A stretch of 64,000 nt of DNA from Petropleomorpha daqingensis (lineage in GTDB: Bacteria > Actinomycetota > Actinomycetes > Mycobacteriales > Geodermatophilaceae): the NCBI RefSeq assembly GCF_013408985.1, contig NZ_JACBZT010000001.1:5039197-5103196 (forward strand), in the 5' to 3' direction. Position numbers and translations under genes: made by a program. The notes under the pieces are model-generated. The model was not told the DNA's origin. It did not search any database and worked only from the letters and a program-made list of their open reading frames with translations. This document shows positions 24,088 to 32,746 of the stretch, piece by piece (positions within the stretch are counted from its first letter, which is position 1; the number at the start of each line of letters is the position of its first letter).

Positions 24088-25409
24088 TCCGCGGCGCCGA
24101 GGTGCGCGGCCGCCGGGCCGACGTGCGGATCACCGGCGACCGGGTCGCGGCGGTCGCGCCGGCCCTCGAGCGGATCCCCGGCGAGGAGGTGCTCGAGGCC
24201 CGCGGCGGCGCCCTGCTGCCCGGCTTCGTCGACCCGCACCTGCACCTGCTGGCGCTGGCCGCCGCGCTCACCTCGGTCCGCTGCGGCCCGCCGGACGTGC
24301 AGGACACCGCCACGCTGGCCGCCGCGCTCGCCGCGGCCCCGGGCGATGCCGCGGGCTGGGTGCGCGGCGTCGGCTACGCCGAGACCGTCGCCGGGAACCT
24401 CGACGCCGCCGCGCTCGACCGGCTGCACGCCGCGCGCCCGGTGCGCGTCCAGCACCGCAGCGGCGCGCTGTGGGTGGTCAACGGCGTCGCCGCGCGGCTC
24501 CTCGACCTCGACTCCGCCGACGCGCCGGGCGTCGAACGCGGTCCCGACGGGCGGCCGACCGGCAGGCTGTGGCGGGCCGACGCCTGGCTGCGCGGGCGGC
24601 TGCGCTCCTCGCCGCCCGATCTGGCGGCCGTCGGCCGACGGCTGGCCGAGTTGGGGATAACGGCAGTGATCGACGCGACGCCCGACCTCGACCCGGCCGC
24701 GCTGGCCGCCCTCGCCGGCGCCGGCCTGCCGCAGCGGGTGACCGTGCTCGGCGCTCCGCTGGACGGGCCGCTGCCGCACGGGCTCACCGCCGGGCCCTTC
24801 AAGATCGTGCTCGCCGACAGCGCGCTGCCCGACCTCGACGACCTCACCGGCCGCATCGCCGCCGCGCACGCCGCAGGCCGCGCGGTCGCCGTCCACTGCG
24901 TGACCCGCGAGGCGCTCGTGCTGCTGCTCGCCGCGCTGGAGAGGGCCGGGCGGCACCCCGGTGACCGCGTCGAGCACGCCGCGCTGGTCCCCGCGGAGCT
25001 CGTGCCGGCGCTGCGGGGGCTCACCGTCGTCACCCAGCCCGGCTTCCTCGCCGACCGCGGCGACGACTACCTGCGCGACGTCCCCGCCGACGAGCACGCC
25101 GACCTCTACCGCTGCCGGTCGCTGGTCGACGCCGGGGTGGCCGTCGCGCTGTCCTCCGACGCCCCCTACGGGCCGCTCGACCCGTGGGCGGTCCTGGCGG
25201 CGGCGGTCGACCGGCGCACCCGGTCGGGCGCCGTCGTCGGCCCGGACGAGCGGCTGACGCCGGCCGCGGCCCTCGACCGGCTCACCGGCGGCCGACGCGT
25301 CGTGCCGGGCGCCGTCGCCGACCTCGTCCTGCTCGACGGCCCGCAGCCCGCCGCCGACGCCGTCCGCACGGTGTGGGTCGGCGGCGCGGAGGTCTACACC
25401 GAGCCGTAG
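24081..25409 (+). CDS. Amidohydrolase-family protein
   Basis: 442 residues. The metal-binding HxH is in GFVDPHLHLL near residue 52; further ligands are suggested by AVAVHCVTRE, RVEHAAL and the late aspartate in ALSSDAPYGPLDPW. This is the arrangement of metal-dependent amidohydrolases of the YtcJ-like group. The family hydrolyses C-N or C-O bonds in cyclic or amide substrates; the substrate here is not known. GTG 24081 overlaps the CoA-transferase stop, so the two form an operon. The 3' end overlaps the convergent acyl-CoA dehydrogenase by 16 bases. Confidence 0.84.
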   Translation: MLIRGAEVRGRRADVRITGDRVAAVAPALERIPGEEVLEARGGALLPGFVDPHLHLLALAAALTSVRCGPPDVQDTATLAAALAAAPGDAAGWVRGVGYAETVAGNLDAAALDRLHAARPVRVQHRSGALWVVNGVAARLLDLDSADAPGVERGPDGRPTGRLWRADAWLRGRLRSSPPDLAAVGRRLAELGITAVIDATPDLDPAALAALAGAGLPQRVTVLGAPLDGPLPHGLTAGPFKIVLADSALPDLDDLTGRIAAAHAAGRAVAVHCVTREALVLLLAALERAGRHPGDRVEHAALVPAELVPALRGLTVVTQPGFLADRGDDYLRDVPADEHADLYRCRSLVDAGVAVALSSDAPYGPLDPWAVLAAAVDRRTRSGAVVGPDERLTPAAALDRLTGGRRVVPGAVADLVLLDGPQPAADAVRTVWVGGAEVYTEP

Positions 25410-26662
25410 AGCTCGCGGGCCCGGCGCTCCTCTTCGGCGCGGAGGTAGGAGGGGAACATCCCCTCCGCCGGCGCGACGTCCTTGAGCAGCTCGCGGGCGA
25501 CCACCTGCTGGTGCACCTCGGTGGGTCCGTCGGCGAGGCCGACGTGGAAGGAGTTGACCAGCCAGTCGGTGAACGGCATCTCGGTCGACAGCCCCAGCGA
25601 GCCGTGCACCTGCAGGGCCCGGGCGGCGATGTCGTGCAGCACCTTGGGCATCTCGGCCTTGACCGCCGAGACGTGCAGCCGGATCTGCCGCCAGTCGCGC
25701 CCCTGGTCGGCCAGCCACGCCGTCTCCAGCACCAGCAGCCGGAACTGCCGCAGCTGCACCCAGCTGTCGGCGATCTTCTCCTGCACCATCTGCAGGTCGG
25801 CCAGCCGCTGCCCCTTCGTGGTCCGGGACACGGCCCGCTCGCACATCATCTCGAAGGCGCGCTGGGCCTGGGCGATGGTGCGCATCGCGTGGTGCAGCCG
25901 GCCGCCGCCGAGCCGGGTCTGCGCGACGGCGAACGCCTCGCCGCGGCCGCCGAGCACGTTGCCCGCCGGCACCCGGACGTCGGTGAACCGCAGATGGGCG
26001 TGCGCCGGCTCGGGCTCGCCGTGGAAGCCGTAGTCGCGGACGATCTCCAGCCCGGGGGTGCCGGCGTCGACCAGGAGCATCGTCGCCCGCCGGTACGGGT
26101 TCTCCGCCTGCGGCTCGGTGACCACCATGACGATGAAGAAGGCGGCCGTCCGGGCCTCGGAGGCGAACCACTTCTCGCCGTTGACGACCCACTCGTCGCC
26201 GTCGAGGACGGCGGAGGTGGTGAAGCCCAGGGGGTCGGCGCCGCCCTGCGGCTCGGTCATCGAGAAGCAGGAGACGACCTCGTTGGCCAGCAGCGGCTCG
26301 AGGTACTTCCGCTTCTGCTCGGGCGTGCCGAAGTGCGCGAGGATCTCCGAGTTGCCGGTGTCGGGCGCCTGGGCGCCGAAGACGATCGGGCCGAACCGGG
26401 CCATGCCGAACTTCTCGTTCATCAGCGCGAGCTTGAGCTGGCCGTAGCCCTTGCCCCCCAGCTCGGGCCCGAGGTGGCAGGCCCACAGCCCCCGCGCCTT
26501 GACCTCCGCCTGCAGCGGCCGGACCAGCCGCACGAACTCCGGATCGGCGACGTCGTACTGGTTGCCCAGCAGGTGGTCCAGCGGCTGCACCCGCTCGCGC
26601 ACGAACGCGTCGATCCAGTCCAGCTCCCGCTGGAACTCCGGCTCGGTCTCGAAGCCCCACAT
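25394..26662 (-). CDS. ACAD10/11-like acyl-CoA dehydrogenase
   Basis: 422 residues. It has the FAD-dependent acyl-CoA dehydrogenase fold with CFSMTEPQGGADP near residue 150 and the distinctive run GGGRLHHAMRTIAQAQRA near 250, which resembles the ACAD10/11 subgroup (where HHCMR is usual). The C-terminal GLADGPTEVHQQVVAREL replaces the usual IYEGTSEIQ. In that subgroup the enzyme works with an APH-type kinase on 4-hydroxyacyl-CoAs. Here an APH kinase gene lies two genes upstream in the same operon. Last gene of the leftward run beginning with TetR at 31605. Confidence 0.86.
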   Translation of the reverse strand: MWGFETEPEFQRELDWIDAFVRERVQPLDHLLGNQYDVADPEFVRLVRPLQAEVKARGLWACHLGPELGGKGYGQLKLALMNEKFGMARFGPIVFGAQAPDTGNSEILAHFGTPEQKRKYLEPLLANEVVSCFSMTEPQGGADPLGFTTSAVLDGDEWVVNGEKWFASEARTAAFFIVMVVTEPQAENPYRRATMLLVDAGTPGLEIVRDYGFHGEPEPAHAHLRFTDVRVPAGNVLGGRGEAFAVAQTRLGGGRLHHAMRTIAQAQRAFEMMCERAVSRTTKGQRLADLQMVQEKIADSWVQLRQFRLLVLETAWLADQGRDWRQIRLHVSAVKAEMPKVLHDIAARALQVHGSLGLSTEMPFTDWLVNSFHVGLADGPTEVHQQVVARELLKDVAPAEGMFPSYLRAEEERRARELYGSV

Positions 26663-26678
26663 CGTCGTCTCCCTCTCT

Positions 26679-27422
26679 CTAACGCCAGCCGCCGTCGACC
26701 CGCAGCACCGACCCGGTCACGTAGGACGAGGCGGAGGTGGCGAGGAACAGCACCGCCCCCACGATCTCCGCCGGTTCGCCGCAGCGACCGAGCACCAGGT
26801 GCTGCTCCATCTCCTCGCGCAGCCCGGGCGGCCAGTGCTGGGCGATGTCGGTGAGGAACGGTCCGGCCTGGACCGTGTTGACCCGCACCGACGGCCCGTA
26901 GGCCCGGGCGAACCCCTCGGTGAGCGCGTGCAGCCCGGCCTTCGCCGCCGCGTAGGGCAGCGCGAGCGGCTGCGGCCGGGCCGCCTCGACCGAGCCGATG
27001 TTGACCACCGAGCCGCCGTCGGCGGCGGCCATCCGCTCGCCGATCAGCGCGGTCAGCCGGAACGGGCCGCGCAGGTTGACCCCGATCACCTTGTCGAACA
27101 GCTCCGGCGAGACCTCGCTCAGGCTCGGGTACAGCGGGGACAGCCCGGCGTTGTTGACCAGGACGTCGACCCGCCCGAACCGGTCGTAGGCGGCCTCGAC
27201 CAGCCGGTCGCACTGCGCCCAGTCGCTCACGTTGACCCCGACCGGCAGCGCCTCGACGCCGAACCGCTCGGCGACCTCGTCGGCGACGGCGCGGCAGGCG
27301 TCGAGCTTCCGGCTGGCCACCACCACCGAGGCGCCGCGCTCGGCGAAGGCCAGCACCATCTCGCGGCCCAGCCCCCGGCTGCCGCCGGTGACCAGCACGA
27401 CCCTGCCCCGCAGCTCATCCAC
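26679..27422 (-). CDS. SDR-family oxidoreductase
   Basis: 247 residues, GTG start. The NAD(P) motif TGGSRGLG is at residues 13-20, NNAG near 90, and the catalytic Ser-Tyr-Lys set in NIGSVEAARPQPLALPYAAAKAG. A classical FabG-like dehydrogenase, probably acting on a hydroxyacyl-CoA or its keto form. It sits between the APH kinase (8-base overlap) and the ACAD10/11-like dehydrogenase (16-base gap), so it likely works on the same intermediate. Confidence 0.87.
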   Translation of the reverse strand: MDELRGRVVLVTGGSRGLGREMVLAFAERGASVVVASRKLDACRAVADEVAERFGVEALPVGVNVSDWAQCDRLVEAAYDRFGRVDVLVNNAGLSPLYPSLSEVSPELFDKVIGVNLRGPFRLTALIGERMAAADGGSVVNIGSVEAARPQPLALPYAAAKAGLHALTEGFARAYGPSVRVNTVQAGPFLTDIAQHWPPGLREEMEQHLVLGRCGEPAEIVGAVLFLATSASSYVTGSVLRVDGGWR

Positions 27423-28416
27423 CGCGCACCAGCTCCGTCCCCCGGGCGAAGAAGACCGGCACCGAGCTCGCCATGTCCTCGTAGAGCGGGTCCGGGCGGC
27501 GGCCGGTGCGGTGCAGCCGCACGTTGAAGCCGGCGATCGCGCCGAACCGGTAGCAGGCCAGCGCCTGGTACCAGGCGAGGTCGGGGACGGCGACGCCCGC
27601 GGCCGCCTCGTAGTCGGCGCGCAGCCGGGCCGGGTCGGCGACCACGCGCATCGCCGCCTGCTGGTCGGGGTGCCAGCACGACGGGTCGGTCATCAGCGCC
27701 AGCCAGCCCAGGTCGAGACCGGTCGCGCCGATGCCGGCGATCTCCCAGTCCACGACCGCCGCCACGGAGGCGTCGTCGTCGAAGAGCACGTTGTTGGTGT
27801 GGAAGTCGCCGTGGAACAGGCCGGTCCGGTGCCGGCCGGGGTCGGTGCGCAGCAGGTCGGCGGCCAGCTGCTGCCCGGCCGCCGTCCAGCCCGGCTCGGG
27901 GTGCTTGTCCAGCAGCCGCTGCCAGAAGGCGATCTCCTCGGCGACCGGACGCGGCCGCTCCCAGCCGGCGAGGTCGGCCGCCCAGTCCAGGGCGTGGATC
28001 CGGGCGAGGACCCCGACGGCGGCGCGGAGGTACGGGGCCGGGTCGGGAGCCGCCTCCCCGGCGTCCCACAGCCGCAGCGGCCGGGCGGCCAGCCGTTCCT
28101 GCACGATGGCGTCGGTGCCGAACCAGGCCTCGTCACCCGTCCACCACACCAGCGGCGCGACCGGGATCCCGGCCCGGTCCAGCGCCTGCAGCAGCGGCAC
28201 CTGCCGGAGCACGTCGGTGTTCCCGCTGCGCCGCACGCCCGGCGGGGCGAACCGCACCACGAGCGACCGGACGACGGCGCCGTCCCCGTCGACGACGTCG
28301 AAGCCGAAGCTGAGCCCGGCGTTGCCGGGCATGGGCGCCAGCCCGGCCACCCGCCCGCCGGGGAGCACCTCGCGGTCGGCCCAGCGCCGCAGCCGGCCGG
28401 GCAGGTCGTCGAGCAC
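27415..28416 (-). CDS. APH-family phosphotransferase (acyl-CoA-linked kinase candidate)
   Basis: 333 residues from GTG 28416, nine bases after the preceding stop. The kinase core is visible: Brenner motif HGDFHTNN at residues 202-209 and the metal-binding aspartate in VVDWEIAG (Asp223). Despite the aminoglycoside kinase fold, members placed with acyl-CoA dehydrogenases (ACAD10/11 N-terminal domain, LvaA of levulinate catabolism) phosphorylate hydroxyacyl-CoAs. The order CoA-transferase, kinase, SDR, ACAD here favours that role over drug resistance. The C-terminus overlaps the SDR start. Confidence 0.83.
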   Translation of the reverse strand: MLDDLPGRLRRWADREVLPGGRVAGLAPMPGNAGLSFGFDVVDGDGAVVRSLVVRFAPPGVRRSGNTDVLRQVPLLQALDRAGIPVAPLVWWTGDEAWFGTDAIVQERLAARPLRLWDAGEAAPDPAPYLRAAVGVLARIHALDWAADLAGWERPRPVAEEIAFWQRLLDKHPEPGWTAAGQQLAADLLRTDPGRHRTGLFHGDFHTNNVLFDDDASVAAVVDWEIAGIGATGLDLGWLALMTDPSCWHPDQQAAMRVVADPARLRADYEAAAGVAVPDLAWYQALACYRFGAIAGFNVRLHRTGRRPDPLYEDMASSVPVFFARGTELVRGG

Positions 28417-28424
28417 GGCGGCGT

Positions 28425-30824
28425 TCAGACCGTGACCCCCGCCGCCACGAGCTCGTCGATCTCCGACTCCGCCAGGCCGAGGACCCCGGCGAGCACCTCG
28501 CGGGTGTGCTGGCCCAGGGCCGGGGAGGCCGCGGCCGGTGCCATGTCCGACAGCGAGGTCACCCAGGGCACGCCCGGCAGCGTGCGCGGGCCGATCACCG
28601 GGTGGTCGTGGGTGGTGAAGTGGCCGCGGGTGAGCAGCGGCTCGGACCGGAAGACCTCGTCGACGTGCAGCACCTGCTCGGCCGGCACGCCGGCCGCGCG
28701 CAGGGCGTCGGCGGCCTTGGCCGCGTCCTGGCGGGCCGCCCACTCCCCGACGAGCGCCTCCAGAGCCGACTCGTGCACCCGGCGGGAGCGCAGGTCGGCG
28801 AAGCGCGGGTCGGCCGCGAGCTCCGGGCCGCCGACCACCGCCGCCAGCGCCCGCCACTGGTCGTCGTCCGCGACGGAGACGACCAGCCACTCGTCGTCGC
28901 CGGCGCACGGGAAGATCCCGTGCGGGCTGCGCTCGTCGTCCCGGTTGCCGATCACCGGCGCGGCCGAGCCGACGGCCGCGTACAGCACCGGCTGCGGGAA
29001 GGCGGCGAGGCACGCCTCGAGCATCGCCGTCTCGACCCGGGTGCCGACGCCGGTCCGCCGGGCCTGCCGCACGGCGGCCACGGTGGCGATCGCGGTGTGC
29101 ACCCCGGCCATCGGGTCGGGCAGCGACATGACGAAGTCGGCGGGACCGCCGCCGACCGGGCCGTTGGCCGCCGCCGTGCCGGACAGGGCGTCGATGAGCG
29201 AGCCGTAGGCCATGTGGTCGGCGTACGGCCCGCTCTCGCCGAAGCCGGTCATCGACACGGCGACCAGGCGCGGGTTGAGCTCGCGCATCTGCTCCCACGG
29301 CAGGCCCATCCGGGCCAGCGAGCCCGCGGCCATGTTGTCGACCACGACGTCGGCGGTGGCGACCAGCTGCCGCAGCAGCTGCATGCCCCGCGGCTCCCGC
29401 AGGTTGAGCGCGACGCTCTTCTTGCCCTGGTTGTACTGGTTGAAGTAGCCGGAGCGGTCGATGCCGGGGACGTCGTCGGCGAACGGTGGGAGCAGGCGGG
29501 TGACGTCGACCCGCGTCGTCGTCTCGACCCGGATCACCTCCGCGCCCAGGTGGGCCAGCTGCATCGTGGAGTACGGGCCGGCCCACACCCAGGTCAGGTC
29601 GATCACCCGCACGCCCTCGAGCGGGCGCCGCGCCGGTGGGCGGCCCTCGTGCGCGCCGGTCGCGGCGTCGTCCCACAACGACCCGGCGGGCGACTCGCCG
29701 AGCCGCGGTGCCGGCCCGCGCGGCGCCGGCCCGCCCCCGCCGAACCGCCACGCCGGCCCGGGGACGGGCAGCTCGGCGGCGCGGCTCGCGTCGGACACCC
29801 GCACCGGGTGCAGGGAGTCGCGCGCCTGCAGGTGGTCCCAGGCGAGGACGTCGGCCCCGGAGTGCACCGGCGCCGCCGGCACGCGGGCGCGGTGCGCGGC
29901 GGCGAGGAAGTCCTCCAGCGGGTAGGCGGCCAGCGCCTCGCCGAGGAACACGTCCAGGACGTCGGAGTTCGCGTCGCGGTCGGCCATCGTCGCGAAGATC
30001 TCCAGCTCCCCCCACTCCGGGCCGCCCAGCAGCTCGACCAGCCGCCGGTACTCCTCGTCCTTGGTGCACTGGATCAGCACCGTGCCGTCGGCGCAGGCGT
30101 AGAAGCCCCACGGGCCGACGCTGCGGGTGCCCTGCCGGACCGGCAGCGTGCCGGTGTAGCCGTAGCGGGACATCGCCGTCGCCAGGACGCTGGAGACCGC
30201 CGCCTGCGCCGAGACGTCGATGCGCTGACCGCGGCCGCTGCGGTCGCGCTCGACCAGCGCGCCGAGGGTCGCCAGCACCGCCGCGCACGCGGCGTGCACC
30301 GACGCCAGCTCGCCGCGGTAGCGCAGCGGCCCCGCGGTCGGGTCCGACAGGCTCCACGTGTTGACCGAGAGCAGCCCCGCGGCCGCCGACGCCAGCAGGT
30401 CGTCGGTCGGGTGCGGGCCCGGCCGCCCGATCCGGCCGAACGAGGACACGTCCACGACGAGCAGCCGGTCGTCGGCGAGCAGCTCGTCGGGCACCCAGTC
30501 GACGCCGTCGCGCGTGCTGCGCAGGACGACGTCGGCGCGGGTCACCAGCCGCGCGAGCTCGCCGTCGTCCGGCGGGGTGACCAGGACCGACCGCTTGCCG
30601 GCGTGGAAGTACGCCGCCGACACCGACAGGTCGGCGTCCGGGATCCCCCCGACGAACGGGCCGAGCGCGCGCAGCGGGTCGCCCTCCGGCCGTTCGGCCT
30701 TGACCACCTCCGCGCCCAGATCGCTCAGCAGCCGGCCGGCGTAGGCGGCGGCCAGGGTGTCCCCGCACTCGAGGACGCGCAGACCGGCGAGCGGGAGCGC
30801 CGCCGGCGTGCCAGTTGACTCCAT
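28425..30824 (-). CDS. Tandem type III CoA-transferase (two fused CaiB/BaiF domains)
   Basis: 799 residues, about twice a single CaiB protein. Domain 1 (about 10-370) opens with LAGLRVLECGDTLAAAYAGR and domain 2 (about 400-795) with LEGVRVIDLTWVWAGPYSTM. Domain 2 keeps the expected catalytic aspartate (VMSLPDPMAGVHTA). At the matching place domain 1 reads RYRGELASVHAA, with glycine aligned to the aspartate, so domain 1 may be inactive. ATG 30824 is chosen because GGAGG sits nine bases upstream; TTG 30830 is too close to it. It follows the TetR gene and heads the kinase/ACAD run. Confidence 0.87.
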   Translation of the reverse strand: MESTGTPAALPLAGLRVLECGDTLAAAYAGRLLSDLGAEVVKAERPEGDPLRALGPFVGGIPDADLSVSAAYFHAGKRSVLVTPPDDGELARLVTRADVVLRSTRDGVDWVPDELLADDRLLVVDVSSFGRIGRPGPHPTDDLLASAAAGLLSVNTWSLSDPTAGPLRYRGELASVHAACAAVLATLGALVERDRSGRGQRIDVSAQAAVSSVLATAMSRYGYTGTLPVRQGTRSVGPWGFYACADGTVLIQCTKDEEYRRLVELLGGPEWGELEIFATMADRDANSDVLDVFLGEALAAYPLEDFLAAAHRARVPAAPVHSGADVLAWDHLQARDSLHPVRVSDASRAAELPVPGPAWRFGGGGPAPRGPAPRLGESPAGSLWDDAATGAHEGRPPARRPLEGVRVIDLTWVWAGPYSTMQLAHLGAEVIRVETTTRVDVTRLLPPFADDVPGIDRSGYFNQYNQGKKSVALNLREPRGMQLLRQLVATADVVVDNMAAGSLARMGLPWEQMRELNPRLVAVSMTGFGESGPYADHMAYGSLIDALSGTAAANGPVGGGPADFVMSLPDPMAGVHTAIATVAAVRQARRTGVGTRVETAMLEACLAAFPQPVLYAAVGSAAPVIGNRDDERSPHGIFPCAGDDEWLVVSVADDDQWRALAAVVGGPELAADPRFADLRSRRVHESALEALVGEWAARQDAAKAADALRAAGVPAEQVLHVDEVFRSEPLLTRGHFTTHDHPVIGPRTLPGVPWVTSLSDMAPAAASPALGQHTREVLAGVLGLAESEIDELVAAGVTV

Positions 30825-30869
30825 CGTCAATTCCCTCCGACGCGCGGCACGCTACCTGCCGGAGGAGTG

Positions 30870-30885
30870 CGGCGGAACGCCGCCG
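30870..30885 (-). terminator. Small hairpin after the TetR gene
   Basis: CGGCGG-AACG-CCGCCG forms a six-base stem with a four-base loop in the 67-base gap between the TetR stop and the CoA-transferase start. There is no T-rich tail, so it may only weaken read-through or shape the leader of the next gene. Confidence 0.3.
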
Positions 30886-30891
30886 CGACGA

Positions 30892-31605
30892 TCAGCCGGC
30901 CGGGACCGCCTCGACCACCGGCTCGGCGGCGTCCTCGGCGGGCTCCTCGGCGCCGATCGCGCGGATCCAGACCACGGTGAGCATCTTCAGCAGCGCCTCG
31001 CGGTCGAACTCCTTGCCGAGGTTCATCCACACGTAGCAGACGTGGTCGACCATGGCCCCGAGCACCTCGGCGGTGAGCACGGGGTCCAGCGACGCGTCGG
31101 CGATGCCCTGCTGCTGCTGGTGGGCGATGCCGCGGGCCGCGCGGTCGACGAAGGCCTCGCGGACCTGCAGGCGCAGGCTCTTGAGCTCGGGGGTGAAGGT
31201 GCCCACCTGCTCGATGAGGGCGATGATCCGCGCCCGCGGCCGGTAGGAGTCGACGAAGCGCTCCATCGCGGCGAAGGCGCGCTGGTAGGGCGTGGCCGAC
31301 GGGTTCGGGTGGTCGGCGTGCAGCGCGACGAGCATCTCCCCGACGACGCGGGTGGCCACCGCCTGGAACACGGCGTCCTTGGAGTCGAAGTAGGTGTAGA
31401 AGGTGCCCTGCGCGACCTTCGCCTCGGCGACGATGTCGGCCACGCGCGTGTCGAGGAATCCGCGGCGCTCGAACACCCGGGCGGCGGCGTCGAGGAGGGC
31501 CGCCTTGCGGGCCTGGCCCTTCCCGGTGAGCGGACCGGCCTCCCGGCGCTCCTGCTGACCGACGCTGGGGGCTGCTCCCGCGCCGTGGGAACGAGGTGCT
31601 ACCAC
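30892..31605 (-). CDS. TetR-family regulator 1
   Basis: 237 residues, GTG 31605 preceded by a GGGAGGGAG purine run. The helix-turn-helix covers about residues 30-75 with RVADIVAEAKVAQGTFYTYF. Downstream is a helical ligand domain; the last 25 residues are acidic and alanine-rich. It is clearly paralogous to the TetR at 34470 (shared VFER-GFLD-RVADI and GTFYTYFDSK). It diverges from the nitronate-monooxygenase-like gene, whose first codons contain a perfect TGAC-N6-GTCA site. It is a strong candidate for the regulator of these sites, probably released by an acyl-CoA, as is common for TetR regulators of acyl-CoA catabolism. Confidence 0.88.
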   Translation of the reverse strand: MVAPRSHGAGAAPSVGQQERREAGPLTGKGQARKAALLDAAARVFERRGFLDTRVADIVAEAKVAQGTFYTYFDSKDAVFQAVATRVVGEMLVALHADHPNPSATPYQRAFAAMERFVDSYRPRARIIALIEQVGTFTPELKSLRLQVREAFVDRAARGIAHQQQQGIADASLDPVLTAEVLGAMVDHVCYVWMNLGKEFDREALLKMLTVVWIRAIGAEEPAEDAAEPVVEAVPAG

Positions 31606-31779
31606 GACCCGCTCCCTCCCTCCTGCCTGCGAACACCGTGCGCGCGACCATCGTCGCGCGGATCGACGGCGATGGTAACGAGCCACCGTCGTCCCACAGC
31701 CGGTCGCGCGCGGGCCCGCCTCCCAACGGGTGACGCTCCCTGTGATCCAGGTCACCCGACGCGCTCCCGGCGGAGAGGC

Positions 31780-31785
31780 TACCGT
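31780..31785 (+). promoter_or_regulatory. Possible -10 box of a leaderless transcript
   Basis: TACCGT fits TAnnnT and ends six bases before the ATG at 31792, which would place the transcription start at the start codon. No convincing -35 hexamer is visible at the expected distance (31756-31762 reads CCGACGC). Confidence 0.3.
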
Positions 31786-31791
31786 GCCGGC

Positions 31792-32739
31792 ATGAAAAGT
31801 GACACGCGCGTCACTAAACTCCTCGGGGTCGACGTCCCGATCCTCTCCGCGCCGATGGGTTGGGTCGCCCGGCCCGACCTCGTCGCCGCCGTCTCCGAGG
31901 CGGGCGGGATGGGCCTGGTGCCCGGCTCGCTGGCCGTCGAGCAGGTGCGTGCCGACATCGCCCGCACGCAGGAGCTCACCGACAAGCCGATCGGCGTCAA
32001 CATCCCGATCGCCTTCGCCAAGGACCCCGCGGTCATCGACGTGGTGGTCGACGCGGGCATCACCTTCGTCACCACCTCGGCCGGCTCGCCGGGCAAGTAC
32101 ACCCCGATCCTCAAGGACGCCGGACTGACGGTCTTCCACGTCGTCCCCACCCTGTACGCCGCGCAGAAGGCGGTCGACGCCGGCGTCGACGGCCTGGTGG
32201 TCGAGGGCGTGGAGGGTGCGGGCTTCAAGAGCCCGCACGAGGTCGCCTCGATGGTGCTGCTGCCGATGATCACGCGGACGCTGGACGTGCCCGTCGTGGC
32301 CGCCGGCGGCATCGTCGACGGCGCGTCCATGCTGGCCGCCTTCGCCCTCGGCGCCGAGGGGGTGCAGATGGGCACGCGGATGCTCGCCTCCACCGAGTCC
32401 GGCGTCCACGACAACGTCAAGGACGCCGTCGTCCGAGCCACCGAGACCGACACGACGCTGCTCAACCGGCACAACCGCAAGCCGATGCGGGTGCTGCGCA
32501 CCGACCTGGTCTCCCAGGTCGAGGCGGACCTGACCGATCCGGTCCCCCTGCTGCTCAAGGTGCGCGACACCTACGAGGGCGGGGACCTGTCCGCGTCGCT
32601 CCAGCAGCTGGGCCAGGTCGCCGGCCGGATCGACGAGATCCTCCCGGTGGCCGAGATCATCAGGCGCACGGTCGCCGAGTTCGAGGCGGGGCTCGAGCGG
32701 CTCACGGCGCGCCACCTCGGCGCCGCCGTCCCGGCCTGA
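31792..32739 (+). CDS. Nitronate monooxygenase-like flavoprotein
   Basis: 315 residues, TIM-barrel NMO/2-nitropropane dioxygenase fold. It starts MKSDTRVTKLLGVDVPILSA; the FMN-binding VVAAGGIVDGASMLAAFALG and GVQMGTRMLASTES are intact. True nitronate oxidation is not required: members such as IpdC act on CoA thioesters in steroid ring catabolism, and this catabolic setting fits that better. A perfect palindrome (31798-31815) lies within codons 3-8, so a repressor bound there would block transcription at the gene start. The MFS gene follows after seven bases. Confidence 0.85.
   Translation: MKSDTRVTKLLGVDVPILSAPMGWVARPDLVAAVSEAGGMGLVPGSLAVEQVRADIARTQELTDKPIGVNIPIAFAKDPAVIDVVVDAGITFVTTSAGSPGKYTPILKDAGLTVFHVVPTLYAAQKAVDAGVDGLVVEGVEGAGFKSPHEVASMVLLPMITRTLDVPVVAAGGIVDGASMLAAFALGAEGVQMGTRMLASTESGVHDNVKDAVVRATETDTTLLNRHNRKPMRVLRTDLVSQVEADLTDPVPLLLKVRDTYEGGDLSASLQQLGQVAGRIDEILPVAEIIRRTVAEFEAGLERLTARHLGAAVPA
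31798..31815. promoter_or_regulatory. TetR-type operator site 2, inside the start of the NMO-like gene
   Basis: AGTGAC-ACGCGC-GTCACT holds the TGAC-N6-GTCA core at 31800-31813 with arms extended to six bases. It lies just inside the coding sequence, 195 bases from the start of the divergent TetR gene. Confidence 0.65.
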
Positions 32740-32746
32740 CCCGCCG

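Noticed and set aside
27415-28416. Aminoglycoside resistance gene
   Set aside because: The kinase motif is generic for the fold; operon context with CoA-transferase, SDR and ACAD10/11-like dehydrogenase argues for a metabolic kinase.
31742-31755. GTGATCCAGGTCAC palindrome in the TetR/NMO gap as a further regulon site
   Set aside because: The half-site spacing is different (TGA-N6-TCA), and it lacks the TGAC/GTCA arms.
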